From positions 1 through 37,256 of the forward strand of contig SEAY01000022.1 in the NCBI GenBank assembly GCA_004144865.1: a stretch of 37,256 nt of DNA, written 5' to 3'. Below are positions 29,630 to 36,429 of this stretch, in pieces. The stretch is from Comamonadaceae bacterium. Its GTDB lineage: Bacteria > Pseudomonadota > Gammaproteobacteria > Burkholderiales > Burkholderiaceae_C. Below the pieces are notes generated by a model. It did no database searches and was not told the DNA's origin. It was given only the letters and a program-made list of their open reading frames with translations. Each line of letters begins with the position of its first letter. The first letter of the stretch is position 1. Both the position numbers and the translations under genes were made by a program.

Positions 29630-31438
29630 TCAGTCCGGCAACCCGGCTGCGCGCAATCCCTTTTCCAGGCGCGCGAGATCCTCGGCGCGGCGCAGGGGGT
29701 ACCACTCGATGAACTTGCCGACGCGGAAGTTCGGCTCGACGGCGAGCAGTTGCTGGCCGACGGCGCGGGCGCCTTCCTCGTCCCCGGAGAGGGCCAGCGC
29801 GGCGGCCAGGGTCCGCATGGCGGCGATGAAGCGCGGATTGGCGCGGCTCGACTTGCGCGCCCACGCGATGCATTCCTCGTAGCGCTGCGCGACGAAAGCG
29901 GCGATGCCGGCGACGATCCAGAAGTAGAAGTTCATCGGGTCGTAGGGATTGAGGCGCCAGACGTTGCGCAGGCGCTCCGCGGCGTCGTCCGCCTCGCCCT
30001 GGTACGCACGGTTCAGCGCGCTCAGGCCCCAGGCGAACGCGGAGTTCTCGTTCAGCGCCAGGGCGCGGTCGTACAGGTCGCTGGCCAGGTCGAGGTCCTT
30101 GGCGGTGAAGCCATGGATGTGGGCCGCCACGCAGAGCACGAACGGGTCTTCCGGATCGAGTTCGAGCGCGCGCTGGGCAGCGGCGAGCGCACGCGCCCGG
30201 TCGCTGGCCGGATCCGGGGAGCGGTTCTCGCCCAGCACGAAGTTCAGGCGCCACGCGGTATACGCGTGCGCCTGGGCATAGCCCCGGTCGAGCGAGGTCG
30301 CGCGATCCAGCAGTTCCCCGCTCTCCCGGAAGCTCTCGTCGGTGAACCGGTACAACCGCGACATGGCCTTGAGGACGGAGTCGAAGGCGTCCAGGCTCTC
30401 GGTGGGCCGCTCCGCCGCGCGCGCCGCTTCCACGGCGCGCAGCCGCGGCTCCAGGGAGCCGATGATGCTGGCGGCGATCCGGTCCTGGAACTCGAACACG
30501 TCGGCGCCGCCGCCATCGAAGCGCTGCGACCAGAGCGACAGGTTCTCGTTGACGTCGAGGAGCTCCACCTTGATGCGCAGGCGGTCCTGCTGGCGCCAGA
30601 CGCTGCCGTCGAGAAGGAAGCGCACGTCGAGCTCCGCCGCGATCTGGCGCAGGTCGCTCTCGCCGGTGCGCTTGCTGTAGCGCAGTGTCGAATTGCGGGC
30701 GATGACGTACATCGAGCGGCTGCAGGACAGCCCCGTGATGATCGCGTCGGTGATGCCCTCGCCGAAGTAGCTGTCGCTGTCCTCGCCCGTTCCGCTGCGG
30801 AACGGGAGGACGGCCAGGGTGGGCCGCGACGTCCAGTGCAGGTGAGGCTGCGGCATCAGCCGCGCGCGTCCACTGTCATGCCACTCGATCTCGAAGACGC
30901 GCACGGGCTGCACGATGTTCTTCATCGCCGGCGTGCCGAGGTCGCGAAAGTTCAGGGGAAGGCGGTTGGTGACGAATTCGCGCACCCTCTGCGTGATGAC
31001 GATCTGCCCCGGCGCTCCCGCCTGGTGGATCCTGGCCGCGATGTTCACGCCGTCGCCCTGCAGGATGCCGTCGTCGTCGATCAGGTCGTCGACGTTGATG
31101 CCGACGCGAAGGTGCAGCGCGAACGGATCGGCCTTGTCCTGCAGCGCGTGCTGCACGCGCTGCACCTGCGTGGCCCATTGGACGGCATTGACGGCGCTGG
31201 CGAACTCGATGAGCACGGCGTCGCCGGCGATTTCGGCCACGCGTCCTCCGTGCTGCATCATGAGCGGCTCCATGACGTCGGTCCGCAGGGCCTTCCATCG
31301 ACGCACGGTCCCGGCGTCGTCGGCCGCCATGAGGCGCGAATAGCCGGCCACGTCCGCGAACGCCACCGCGGCAAGGCGCCTGCGGAGGGACGGAGCCCCC
31401 TCCAGCCTCTCGCCCGCTTCGGGTGTCGTGGTGCTCAT
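29630..31438 (-). CDS. Class III nucleotide cyclase with TolB-like and TPR regions
   Basis: This 602-residue protein has an N-terminal class III cyclase domain: Asp29 in FADVAGYSR and Asp73 in EIAGDAVLIEF (two metal ligands), and GDGVNIAARI with Asn132 and Arg136 (transition-state residues). The catalytic set is therefore intact. The substrate-selecting residues are unusual: Glu69 where adenylate cyclases have Lys, and Ile125 where they have Asp or Thr. A TolB-like beta-rich region follows (PTLAVLPFRSGTGEDSDSYF, FLLDGSVWRQQDRLRI), then TPR-like helices to the end. This layout is common in rhizobial and Burkholderiales cyclases. It is cytoplasmic; no membrane segment is seen. It is the first gene of a three-gene operon, and divergent from a Crp/Fnr-type regulator. 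Confidence 0.9.
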   Translation of the reverse strand: MSTTTPEAGERLEGAPSLRRRLAAVAFADVAGYSRLMAADDAGTVRRWKALRTDVMEPLMMQHGGRVAEIAGDAVLIEFASAVNAVQWATQVQRVQHALQDKADPFALHLRVGINVDDLIDDDGILQGDGVNIAARIHQAGAPGQIVITQRVREFVTNRLPLNFRDLGTPAMKNIVQPVRVFEIEWHDSGRARLMPQPHLHWTSRPTLAVLPFRSGTGEDSDSYFGEGITDAIITGLSCSRSMYVIARNSTLRYSKRTGESDLRQIAAELDVRFLLDGSVWRQQDRLRIKVELLDVNENLSLWSQRFDGGGADVFEFQDRIAASIIGSLEPRLRAVEAARAAERPTESLDAFDSVLKAMSRLYRFTDESFRESGELLDRATSLDRGYAQAHAYTAWRLNFVLGENRSPDPASDRARALAAAQRALELDPEDPFVLCVAAHIHGFTAKDLDLASDLYDRALALNENSAFAWGLSALNRAYQGEADDAAERLRNVWRLNPYDPMNFYFWIVAGIAAFVAQRYEECIAWARKSSRANPRFIAAMRTLAAALALSGDEEGARAVGQQLLAVEPNFRVGKFIEWYPLRRAEDLARLEKGLRAAGLPD

Positions 31439-31742
31439 CCCGTGACCCCGATCGGCTGCAGGCGAGCGGCCGGTGCGGCTGCCGCCGAGCGACTGGACGG
31501 TAGGCGGGGAGTGACCGGCATGTCCCCAGTATGTTCAAGCGCGAAGAGCCGTACAAGGGAGATTGCTGGGGGGTGTTCATGTTGCGCCGGCCCGCGCTTG
31601 CGAATCGTCGAGTTGCAGTTCGCGCAATGGCTGAGGCAGCCGGCGCCGCGCGCGGGGTGCAGACTTGACGCTGCGGCGGCCGGGAGTAGAACGGAGGCCT
31701 CGATCGGCGGGTGACCGCGCAAGGAATCCAGTGGAAATCCCC
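31439..31742. promoter_or_regulatory. Divergent intergenic region between cyclase and Crp/Fnr-type genes
   Basis: This 304-bp gap must hold the promoters of both the cyclase operon and the regulator gene. The best candidate for the regulator is TTGACG (31665-31670) and TAGAAC (31687-31692) with a 16-bp spacer. I found no clear CRP-type (TGTGA-N6-TCACA) or FNR-type (TTGAT-N4-ATCAA) box, so autoregulation cannot be claimed. No gene is seen inside the gap. Confidence 0.45.
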
Positions 31743-32450
31743 ATGCCCAAACCGGTGCAGCCATCCATCGTGGGCTTGCGAAGCGTGGAACTGCTTCACG
31801 GCCTGCCTTCCGAGCGCCTGCAGGAAATCAGCCACCAGTGCGTCTGGCGCCGCTTCGACGCGGGGCAGACGCTCATCGCGCGCGAGCAGGAAGACCGGGA
31901 CCTCCACCTGATCGTGGCGGGCGCGGTGCGCGTCACGAGCTATTCGCCGGGGGGACGCGAGACGAGTTTCCGCGAGCTGGCCGCCGGCGCTTCCTTCGGG
32001 GAGATCTCCGCGCTGGATGGCCGGCCGCGGTCCGCCGATGTCATCGCGCTGCGCCCGGGCTTGATCGCGTCCATGCCGCCGGCCGATTTCCGCGCACTGC
32101 TGCAGCGGGAATGGACCGTCAACGAACGGGTGCTGCTGCGGCTGGCCGACCTGGCCCGGGGCATGATCGACCGCGTGCTCGATCTCAGCACGCTGAGCGT
32201 GCAGCAGCGCGTGTGCATCGAGCTGCTGCGGCTTGCGCAATCCACCGGCGGCGCCGGCAACGAGGTGCGCATCGCGCCGGCACCGAAGCACGCCGACTTG
32301 GCGCACCTGGTGAGCAGCTACCGCGAGCAGGTCACGCGCGAGCTGTCGGCGCTGGCGCGGGCGGGCGTGCTCACCCGGGAGCACGGCGCGCTGGTGGTGC
32401 GCGACCTGGACCGGCTGAAGAAGATGGCCAGCCGGCAGGGCGCCCACTGA
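31743..32450 (+). CDS. Crp/Fnr-family transcriptional regulator
   Basis: A 235-residue protein with an N-terminal cyclic-nucleotide-binding beta-roll (residues about 15-130) and a C-terminal winged helix. The phosphate-binding cassette reads ASFGEISALDGRPRSADVIA, keeping the G-E and R-S residues that hold the cyclic phosphate in CRP, so nucleotide binding is plausible; there are no Fnr-type iron-sulfur cysteines. The helix-turn-helix is PKHADLAHLVSSYREQVTRE with LSALARAGVLTREHGALVV. ATG 31743 is used; GTG 31731, with AAGGA five bases upstream, is a good alternative adding four residues. Divergence from a nucleotide cyclase gene makes it a natural receptor for that enzyme's product. The targets are not known. 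Confidence 0.9.
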   Translation: MPKPVQPSIVGLRSVELLHGLPSERLQEISHQCVWRRFDAGQTLIAREQEDRDLHLIVAGAVRVTSYSPGGRETSFRELAAGASFGEISALDGRPRSADVIALRPGLIASMPPADFRALLQREWTVNERVLLRLADLARGMIDRVLDLSTLSVQQRVCIELLRLAQSTGGAGNEVRIAPAPKHADLAHLVSSYREQVTRELSALARAGVLTREHGALVVRDLDRLKKMASRQGAH

Positions 32451-32506
32451 ATCGCGGATCCGGTGCGCAAGCGCACTGATGCGGGGGCGGTGAATCTCCA
32501 GTATTC

Positions 32507-32542
32507 GTCCTGTCGGTGCCTGGTTCGCAGGTGCCGACGGAC
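32507..32542 (+). other. Stable hairpin in the leader of the DUF4148 gene
   Basis: GTCC-T-GTCGGTGCCTG, a GTTCG loop and CAGGTGCCGAC-GGAC pair into a stem of 15 bp with one bulged T and two G-U pairs. It ends 22 bp before the start codon and just ahead of the ribosome site. No T-run follows, so it is not a good terminator for the preceding gene; an mRNA-stabilising or regulatory leader structure is possible. Confidence 0.45.
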
Positions 32543-32564
32543 AACACCCCAACTGGAGTACACC

Positions 32565-32915
32565 ATGAACCGCACTTACGCCCTCTCCCTCGCGCTCGCA
32601 TTCGTCGCCGCCGGCAACGCCCTCGCGGATGACATCACGATCGACCCGCATCCCTTCGTCTCCACGGCCTCACGCGCCCAGGTGATGGAGGAGCTGAGGC
32701 AATACCGCCAGGCCGGCGTCAACCCGTGGAGCTACGAGTACAACCCGCTGGCGCACTTCCGCGGCAGCAAGACCCGCGCCGAAGTCACGGCCGAGTTCAT
32801 GGCCTCGCGCGAAGCGACCGTCGCTTTCAACTCGGAGGACAGCGGCTCCAGCTACCTCGCGCGCATGAACGCCCCGGCCATGCGCCGTGGCGTCGAACTC
32901 GCCCGCATGGAGTGA
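32565..32915 (+). CDS. DUF4148 family exported protein
   Basis: This 116-residue protein begins MNRTYALSLALAFVAAGNAL, a signal peptide cut after ALA, followed by a short mature chain with the DUF4148 features: a helical SRAQVMEELRQYRQAGVNPW and the repeat-like SKTRAEVTAEFMASREATVA. The T/S-R-A-E-V-x-x-E pattern, twice repeated, is typical of these small periplasmic proteins, which are found in large numbers in Burkholderiales and whose role is unknown. CTGGAG lies before ATG 32565. The leader carries a stable hairpin. The neighbouring gene at 32992 is also a small exported protein, on the same strand, 76 bp away. Confidence 0.88.
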   Translation: MNRTYALSLALAFVAAGNALADDITIDPHPFVSTASRAQVMEELRQYRQAGVNPWSYEYNPLAHFRGSKTRAEVTAEFMASREATVAFNSEDSGSSYLARMNAPAMRRGVELARME

Positions 32916-32991
32916 CGCCGTGAAGCCGCCCGCCCCCCGGCGGCGCAGAGCGCAACGGCCGGGGTGCCGGTTCACGGCCAAGGAGTCTGCC

Positions 32992-33336
32992 ATGAACAGC
33001 ATCACTTCCATCGCACAGTACTGCGTCACCGCGGGCGCGGCGGTTGCCTGCGCGGCCGTGTTCGCCATGCGCCCGCCGCACCAGACGGAGATGCCGAACC
33101 TCAGCAATGCGGAGCTGAAGGTGGCCTATCTCGACTGCGCACGCATCTCTGCCGCGTCGTTGCTCGAACCGGACCTGGTGACCATCTGCTCGACGGTCGC
33201 CAGTGCCTTGCTCCACCGTGAATTCGGCGGCAACCCCGACCTGCAGCAGCAGTGGTGGCGGAAAGCGCAGCACGATGCGAGCAGCATCCAGACCGCGTCC
33301 GCGTTGAAGAACCTGGACGCACTGCTGGCCCGCTGA
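32992..33336 (+). CDS. Small protein with N-terminal membrane segment, unknown function
   Basis: A 114-residue protein with a hydrophobic N-terminal segment (YCVTAGAAVACAAVFAM) that may be a signal anchor or a signal peptide, followed by a soluble helical domain. The mature chain has VAYLDCARISAASLLEPDLV and ICSTVASALLHREFGGNPDL, with two cysteines that could form a disulfide if exported. The pattern of a short C-terminal helical domain with LDCARIS and W-W-x-K resembles small hypothetical Burkholderiales proteins that accompany DUF4148 genes, but I cannot name a family. ATG 32992 has AAGGAG nine bases upstream. It is 76 bp after the DUF4148 gene, possibly co-transcribed. Confidence 0.72.
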   Translation: MNSITSIAQYCVTAGAAVACAAVFAMRPPHQTEMPNLSNAELKVAYLDCARISAASLLEPDLVTICSTVASALLHREFGGNPDLQQQWWRKAQHDASSIQTASALKNLDALLAR

Positions 33337-33483
33337 GGCGGGCGGCAGCCACCTGGCTGCGCGTCGACGGGCGGTGCCCGCCGATGCTGCGGCCAGGTCG
33401 CGCGCCGTGGCCCGCACACCGTACGCAGATCGCATGTCCGGAAGCGGCGCGCGGCGATTCCGCGGCGACGGCATGATCCGCAC

Positions 33484-34707
33484 ATGACGCACCGGCTCCC
33501 CCATGCCTTCCGGCTCCTGGCCGGCGCCAACCTGGGCGCGCAGTCCGCGGAACAACTGAGCCTGGCCGCCGTGCCGCTGGTGGCCGTGCTCGCGCTCGGC
33601 TCCGGGGCCGCGGAGATCGGGATGCTGGGCGCCATGCAGACGCTCCCCTTCCTGTTGCTGTCCATTCCCATGGGGCTGCTCACCGACCGGTTGCCGCGCC
33701 GCAGCGTCATGCTGTTCTCCGAGGTGGTGCGCGCGGTTTCCCTGTTGTTGTTGCTGGTGGTGGTGGCATCGGGCAGCACCAGTTTCGCCGCGCTCGCCGT
33801 GCTGGGCTTCATCGGCGCGGTGGGGACGGTCGGCTTCACCGTCGCGGCTCCCGCGCTCGTGCCCGCGCTGGTTCCCGTCAACCTCCACGCGCGCGCCAAT
33901 GGCCGGCTGGAGCTGGCGCGCAGCGCCGCCTACGCCGGAGGGCCTGCACTCGCGGGCGCGCTGGTGGCGTGGGCCGGCGCGGCTTCCGCCTTCGTGCTGG
34001 CGACCATCCTTTCCGTTGCCGCCGTCGCCCTGCTGTGGCGCGTGTCCGAACCGCCGCGCCCGCGGGTGCCTGCCCGGCATCCGCTGCACGATATCGGCGA
34101 AGGCCTGCGGTTCGTTTGGCGCGACACCTTGTTGCGCCCCGTGCTGCTGACGGGCATCGCCTGGAACATCGCCTGGTTCGTGCTGCAGGCCGCCTACGTG
34201 CCGTATGCCGTGCGCATCCTCGGCCTTTCGGCGCAGGCCGTCGGGGTGACCATGGGCTGCTACGGCGCGGGGATGGTGCTGGGAGCCTTGCTCGCGCCGC
34301 GCGTGATCGGCGCGATGCCTTTCGGCCGTGCGATCCAGCTGGGGCCGGCCGTATCGGTCTTCGCGATGGGCGCCATGGTCGCGACGGTGGCGGCGCCGAC
34401 CGGCCTGCTGGCGGGCCTGTCCTTCTTCCTGTTCGGCGCCGGGCCCATCATCTGGACCATCACCACGACGACGCTCCGCCAGGCGATGACCCCCGGCGCG
34501 ATGCTCGGGCGCGTGGGCGCGGTGTTCCTCACCGTCAACGCCGGCGCGCGGCCGGTGGGCGCGGGCATCGGCGCAGTCGTCGGCGGCCTGTGGGGCGAGA
34601 CCGCGTGCCTGTGGCTGGCGCTGGCGGGTTTCGTGCTGCAGGCGGGCATCATCCTGGCGTCGAGCATGAATGGACTGCAACGCTTGCCGGAGCTGAAAGG
34701 CACGTGA
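33484..34707 (+). CDS. MFS transporter (DHA3/EntS-like)
   Basis: This 407-residue protein has about twelve hydrophobic segments. The N-terminus FRLLAGANLGAQSAEQLSLA and the motif-A loop GLLTDRLPRRSVMLFSEVVR resemble the DHA3 branch that includes enterobactin exporter EntS and macrolide pumps. The central loop (RVSEPPRPRVPARHPLHDIG, ahead of LRFVWRDTLLRPVLL) is typical for this branch as well. It should export a small molecule from the inner membrane; no siderophore genes are nearby, so a siderophore role is not supported. ATG 33484 follows a GATCCGCAC stretch without a strong ribosome site. A VOC-family gene follows 48 bp later on the same strand, a combination often seen in resistance-type pairs. 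Confidence 0.88.
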   Translation: MTHRLPHAFRLLAGANLGAQSAEQLSLAAVPLVAVLALGSGAAEIGMLGAMQTLPFLLLSIPMGLLTDRLPRRSVMLFSEVVRAVSLLLLLVVVASGSTSFAALAVLGFIGAVGTVGFTVAAPALVPALVPVNLHARANGRLELARSAAYAGGPALAGALVAWAGAASAFVLATILSVAAVALLWRVSEPPRPRVPARHPLHDIGEGLRFVWRDTLLRPVLLTGIAWNIAWFVLQAAYVPYAVRILGLSAQAVGVTMGCYGAGMVLGALLAPRVIGAMPFGRAIQLGPAVSVFAMGAMVATVAAPTGLLAGLSFFLFGAGPIIWTITTTTLRQAMTPGAMLGRVGAVFLTVNAGARPVGAGIGAVVGGLWGETACLWLALAGFVLQAGIILASSMNGLQRLPELKGT

Positions 34708-34755
34708 TGAAGCGGCAGAATCCACGGCACGCCGACTTCTTCCAAGGAACCACGA

Positions 34756-35184
34756 ATGGAAACCCAGGAACTGCACCGCGGCCGCCTCATCGACCACGTC
34801 CAGCTGGTCGTGCGCGACCTTCGCGCTTCGCAGGCGTTCTACGCGGCCGTCTTCGAAGTGCTGGGTGTCCCCATGGGCGGCACCGGCGAAGGCTACTTCT
34901 GGGCGGATGAGTTGTTCGTCTCTTCGCCCGACAGCGCGGCCGCGCAGGGCGTGCTGACCGGCCGCCATCACCTGGCGTTCCAGGCCCGCGACCGCGCCAT
35001 GGTGGACGCCTTCCACAGGACGGCGCTGGCCCACGGCGGCAAGGACAACGGGGCGCCCGGTGAGCGCCCCTACCACCCCGGCTACTACGCGGCGTTCGTG
35101 CTGGACCCCGACGGCAACAACATCGAAGCCGTGTACCACGGAGAGGCCAAGCGCAGCGCGCCCTCCGTGCGCATCGAGTTCTAG
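34756..35184 (+). CDS. VOC-family (glyoxalase/dioxygenase-like) protein
   Basis: A 142-residue protein with the beta-alpha-beta-beta-beta repeat of the vicinal oxygen chelate fold. The first half starts RLIDHVQLVVRDLRASQAFY with the usual metal-ligand His in HVQL; the second half has HHLAFQARDRAMVDAFHRTA (second His) and ends YYAAFVLDPDGNNIEAVYHG, with the terminal Glu in NIEAV as a likely third ligand. Members include glyoxalase I, fosfomycin-resistance enzymes and extradiol dioxygenases; this generic single-domain form does not allow a choice. AAGGAACCACGA lies before ATG 34756. It follows the MFS exporter by 48 bp and may form a detoxification pair with it. Confidence 0.9.
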   Translation: METQELHRGRLIDHVQLVVRDLRASQAFYAAVFEVLGVPMGGTGEGYFWADELFVSSPDSAAAQGVLTGRHHLAFQARDRAMVDAFHRTALAHGGKDNGAPGERPYHPGYYAAFVLDPDGNNIEAVYHGEAKRSAPSVRIEF

Positions 35185-35300
35185 TCTCCAGCTCGGCGTC
35201 GTCCGGCGCCGACGCGAGCCAGCGCACTGCACCTACGGCTCCTTGTCGCCCCGGCGCGTTGCAGGGGTGGGCTTTTCGCCCGCACCGACAAGGACACTCC

Positions 35301-35747
35301 ATGAAAAAGCAACTGACGACCATCGCCCTCGCACTCAGCCTGGGCGTCGCCCTGGCCCCGGCCCTGGCTGCGGACGCGGCCATGAGCAAGGAGGCTTACA
35401 AGGCCGAGAAGGACAAGATCGAGGCGCAGTACAAGGCCGACAAGAAGGCCTGCGACGGAATGAAGGCCAACGCGAAAGATGTGTGCGGCGCCGAGGCCAA
35501 GGCCAAGGAAAAGGTTGCGAAGGCCGAGCTCGACGCCAAGCGCACGCCCGGTGCCAAGGCCGACGAGAAGGTGAGCATGGCCAAGGCCGACGCGGAATAC
35601 GACGTGGCCAAGGAAAAGTGCGACGACCAGGCCGCTGCGGCCAAGGCCACGTGCAAGAAGGAAGCCAAGACCGCGCACGACGCCGCTCGCAAGGCCGCGA
35701 AGCCCGCTGCAGCCGGCAAGGCGCCGGAGGGCGAGAAGAAGTCCTGA
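35301..35747 (+). CDS. Small Lys/Ala-rich exported protein
   Basis: This 148-residue protein has a signal peptide (MKKQLTTIALALSLGVALAP, cut after ALA) and a mature chain made mostly of Ala, Lys, Asp and Glu in helical stretches, e.g. KAEKDKIEAQYKADKKAC and EAKAKEKVAKAELDAKRTPG. Four cysteines (KKAC, DVCG, EKCDD, ATCKK) occur in pairs and could form disulfides in the periplasm. The long amphipathic helices suggest a coiled coil similar to a TolA-like linker, but no TolA C-terminal domain is present. Burkholderiales genomes often have such genes, without a known role. AAGGACACTCC lies before ATG 35301. It stands 67 bp before the rlpA-like gene and has no obvious functional partner. Confidence 0.78.
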   Translation: MKKQLTTIALALSLGVALAPALAADAAMSKEAYKAEKDKIEAQYKADKKACDGMKANAKDVCGAEAKAKEKVAKAELDAKRTPGAKADEKVSMAKADAEYDVAKEKCDDQAAAAKATCKKEAKTAHDAARKAAKPAAAGKAPEGEKKS

Positions 35748-35813
35748 CGGTCCTGGCGGCGGGCTGGGACTCGCCGCGGTGTAAGCTGCGCGTCCTATGC
35801 ATGAGAAGGTGAC

Positions 35814-36269
35814 ATGGCGCGGCTGACGGATCCGGTCCATCTGGGCCGGCGCCGCGAATACCTGGCCCGGGGGATGGCGATGGCCGTGGCGACGGCGCTG
35901 GCCGGGTGCTCCACGCTGCCGGATCGCGCCCGTCCGGAACCGGATGCGGATGCGCCGGCGCCGGCGGATTCGCCGGGTGCCGAAATCGATCGCGGCAAGG
36001 CCTCCTGGTACGGGCGGCGCTTTCACGGCAAGCGCACGGCGAGCGGCGAGCGCTTCGACATGAACGGCCTGACCGCGGCCCACCGGACACTCCCGTTCGG
36101 CACCCGCGTGCGCGTGCGCAATATCCGCAATGGCCGGGAGGTCGTCGTGCGCATCAACGATCGCGGCCCCCATGTCAGGGGCCGGATCCTCGACTTGAGT
36201 CAGGCAGCGGCCGCAGCGCTCGACCTGTTGCAGGCCGGCGAGGCGCCGGTGGTCCTGATCGGCCTTTGA
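35814..36269 (+). CDS. rlpA: RlpA-family septal ring lytic transglycosylase-like lipoprotein
   Basis: A 151-residue protein with a lipoprotein signal ending in ALAGC (cysteine near residue 32), a Pro/Ala/Asp-rich linker and a double-psi beta-barrel domain. The domain has the RlpA signature [19 protein letters not shown], then [40 protein letters not shown] and a C-terminal VVLIGL strand; the His and Asp of the RINDRGP region are the putative catalytic residues. RlpA proteins cleave naked glycan strands of peptidoglycan and localise to the septum. This one lacks the C-terminal SPOR domain, so it is a short form and may act outside the septum. AAGGTGAC lies before ATG 35814. It converges with the Bug receptor gene. 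Confidence 0.9.
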   Translation: MARLTDPVHLGRRREYLARGMAMAVATALAGCSTLPDRARPEPDADAPAPADSPGAEIDRGKASWYGRRFHGKRTASGERFDMNGLTAAHRTLPFGTRVRVRNIRNGREVVVRINDRGPHVRGRILDLSQAAAAALDLLQAGEAPVVLIGL

Positions 36270-36378
36270 CGGGGGCGGCGCCCTCCGCTTTGCGGCGTGC
36301 CGTGCTGGGGTCGGCTGACGCCGAACCCAGCCTACGAATGGACGCCGGGTTCCGCGCCATGCATGCACCGCCAAAGAA

Positions 36379-36401
36379 AAAGCGGCTCCAGGAGCCGCTT
36401 T
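36379..36401 (-). terminator. Rho-independent terminator after the right-edge Bug gene
   Basis: A 9-bp stem, AAAGCGGCT, with loop CCAGG and AGCCGCTTT, lies 28 bp after the minus-strand stop. Read on the minus strand the stem is followed by TTTCTTTGG, a good T-run. It also lies 110 bp after the RlpA stop, and its plus-strand side (TTTCCTTG) may stop plus-strand transcription as well. Confidence 0.8.
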
Positions 36402-36429
36402 CCTTGCATGCGCCGTGAAAACGCGAAGC

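Noticed and set aside
29624-31714. Very long plus-strand open frame opposite the cyclase
   Set aside because: High GC at third positions removes stops from the opposite strand. The frame has Arg/His/Ala-rich composition without motifs, whereas the minus strand encodes a well-formed cyclase.
31439-31742. CRP or FNR binding site between cyclase and Crp-type gene
   Set aside because: I looked for TGTGA-N6-TCACA and TTGAT-N4-ATCAA forms and found no convincing match, so no operator is annotated.
32827-35232. 801-codon minus-strand open frame under the MFS and VOC genes
   Set aside because: Composition is rich in Gln, His, Arg and Gly, with no family motif, and the plus strand carries clear MFS and VOC proteins in the same interval.
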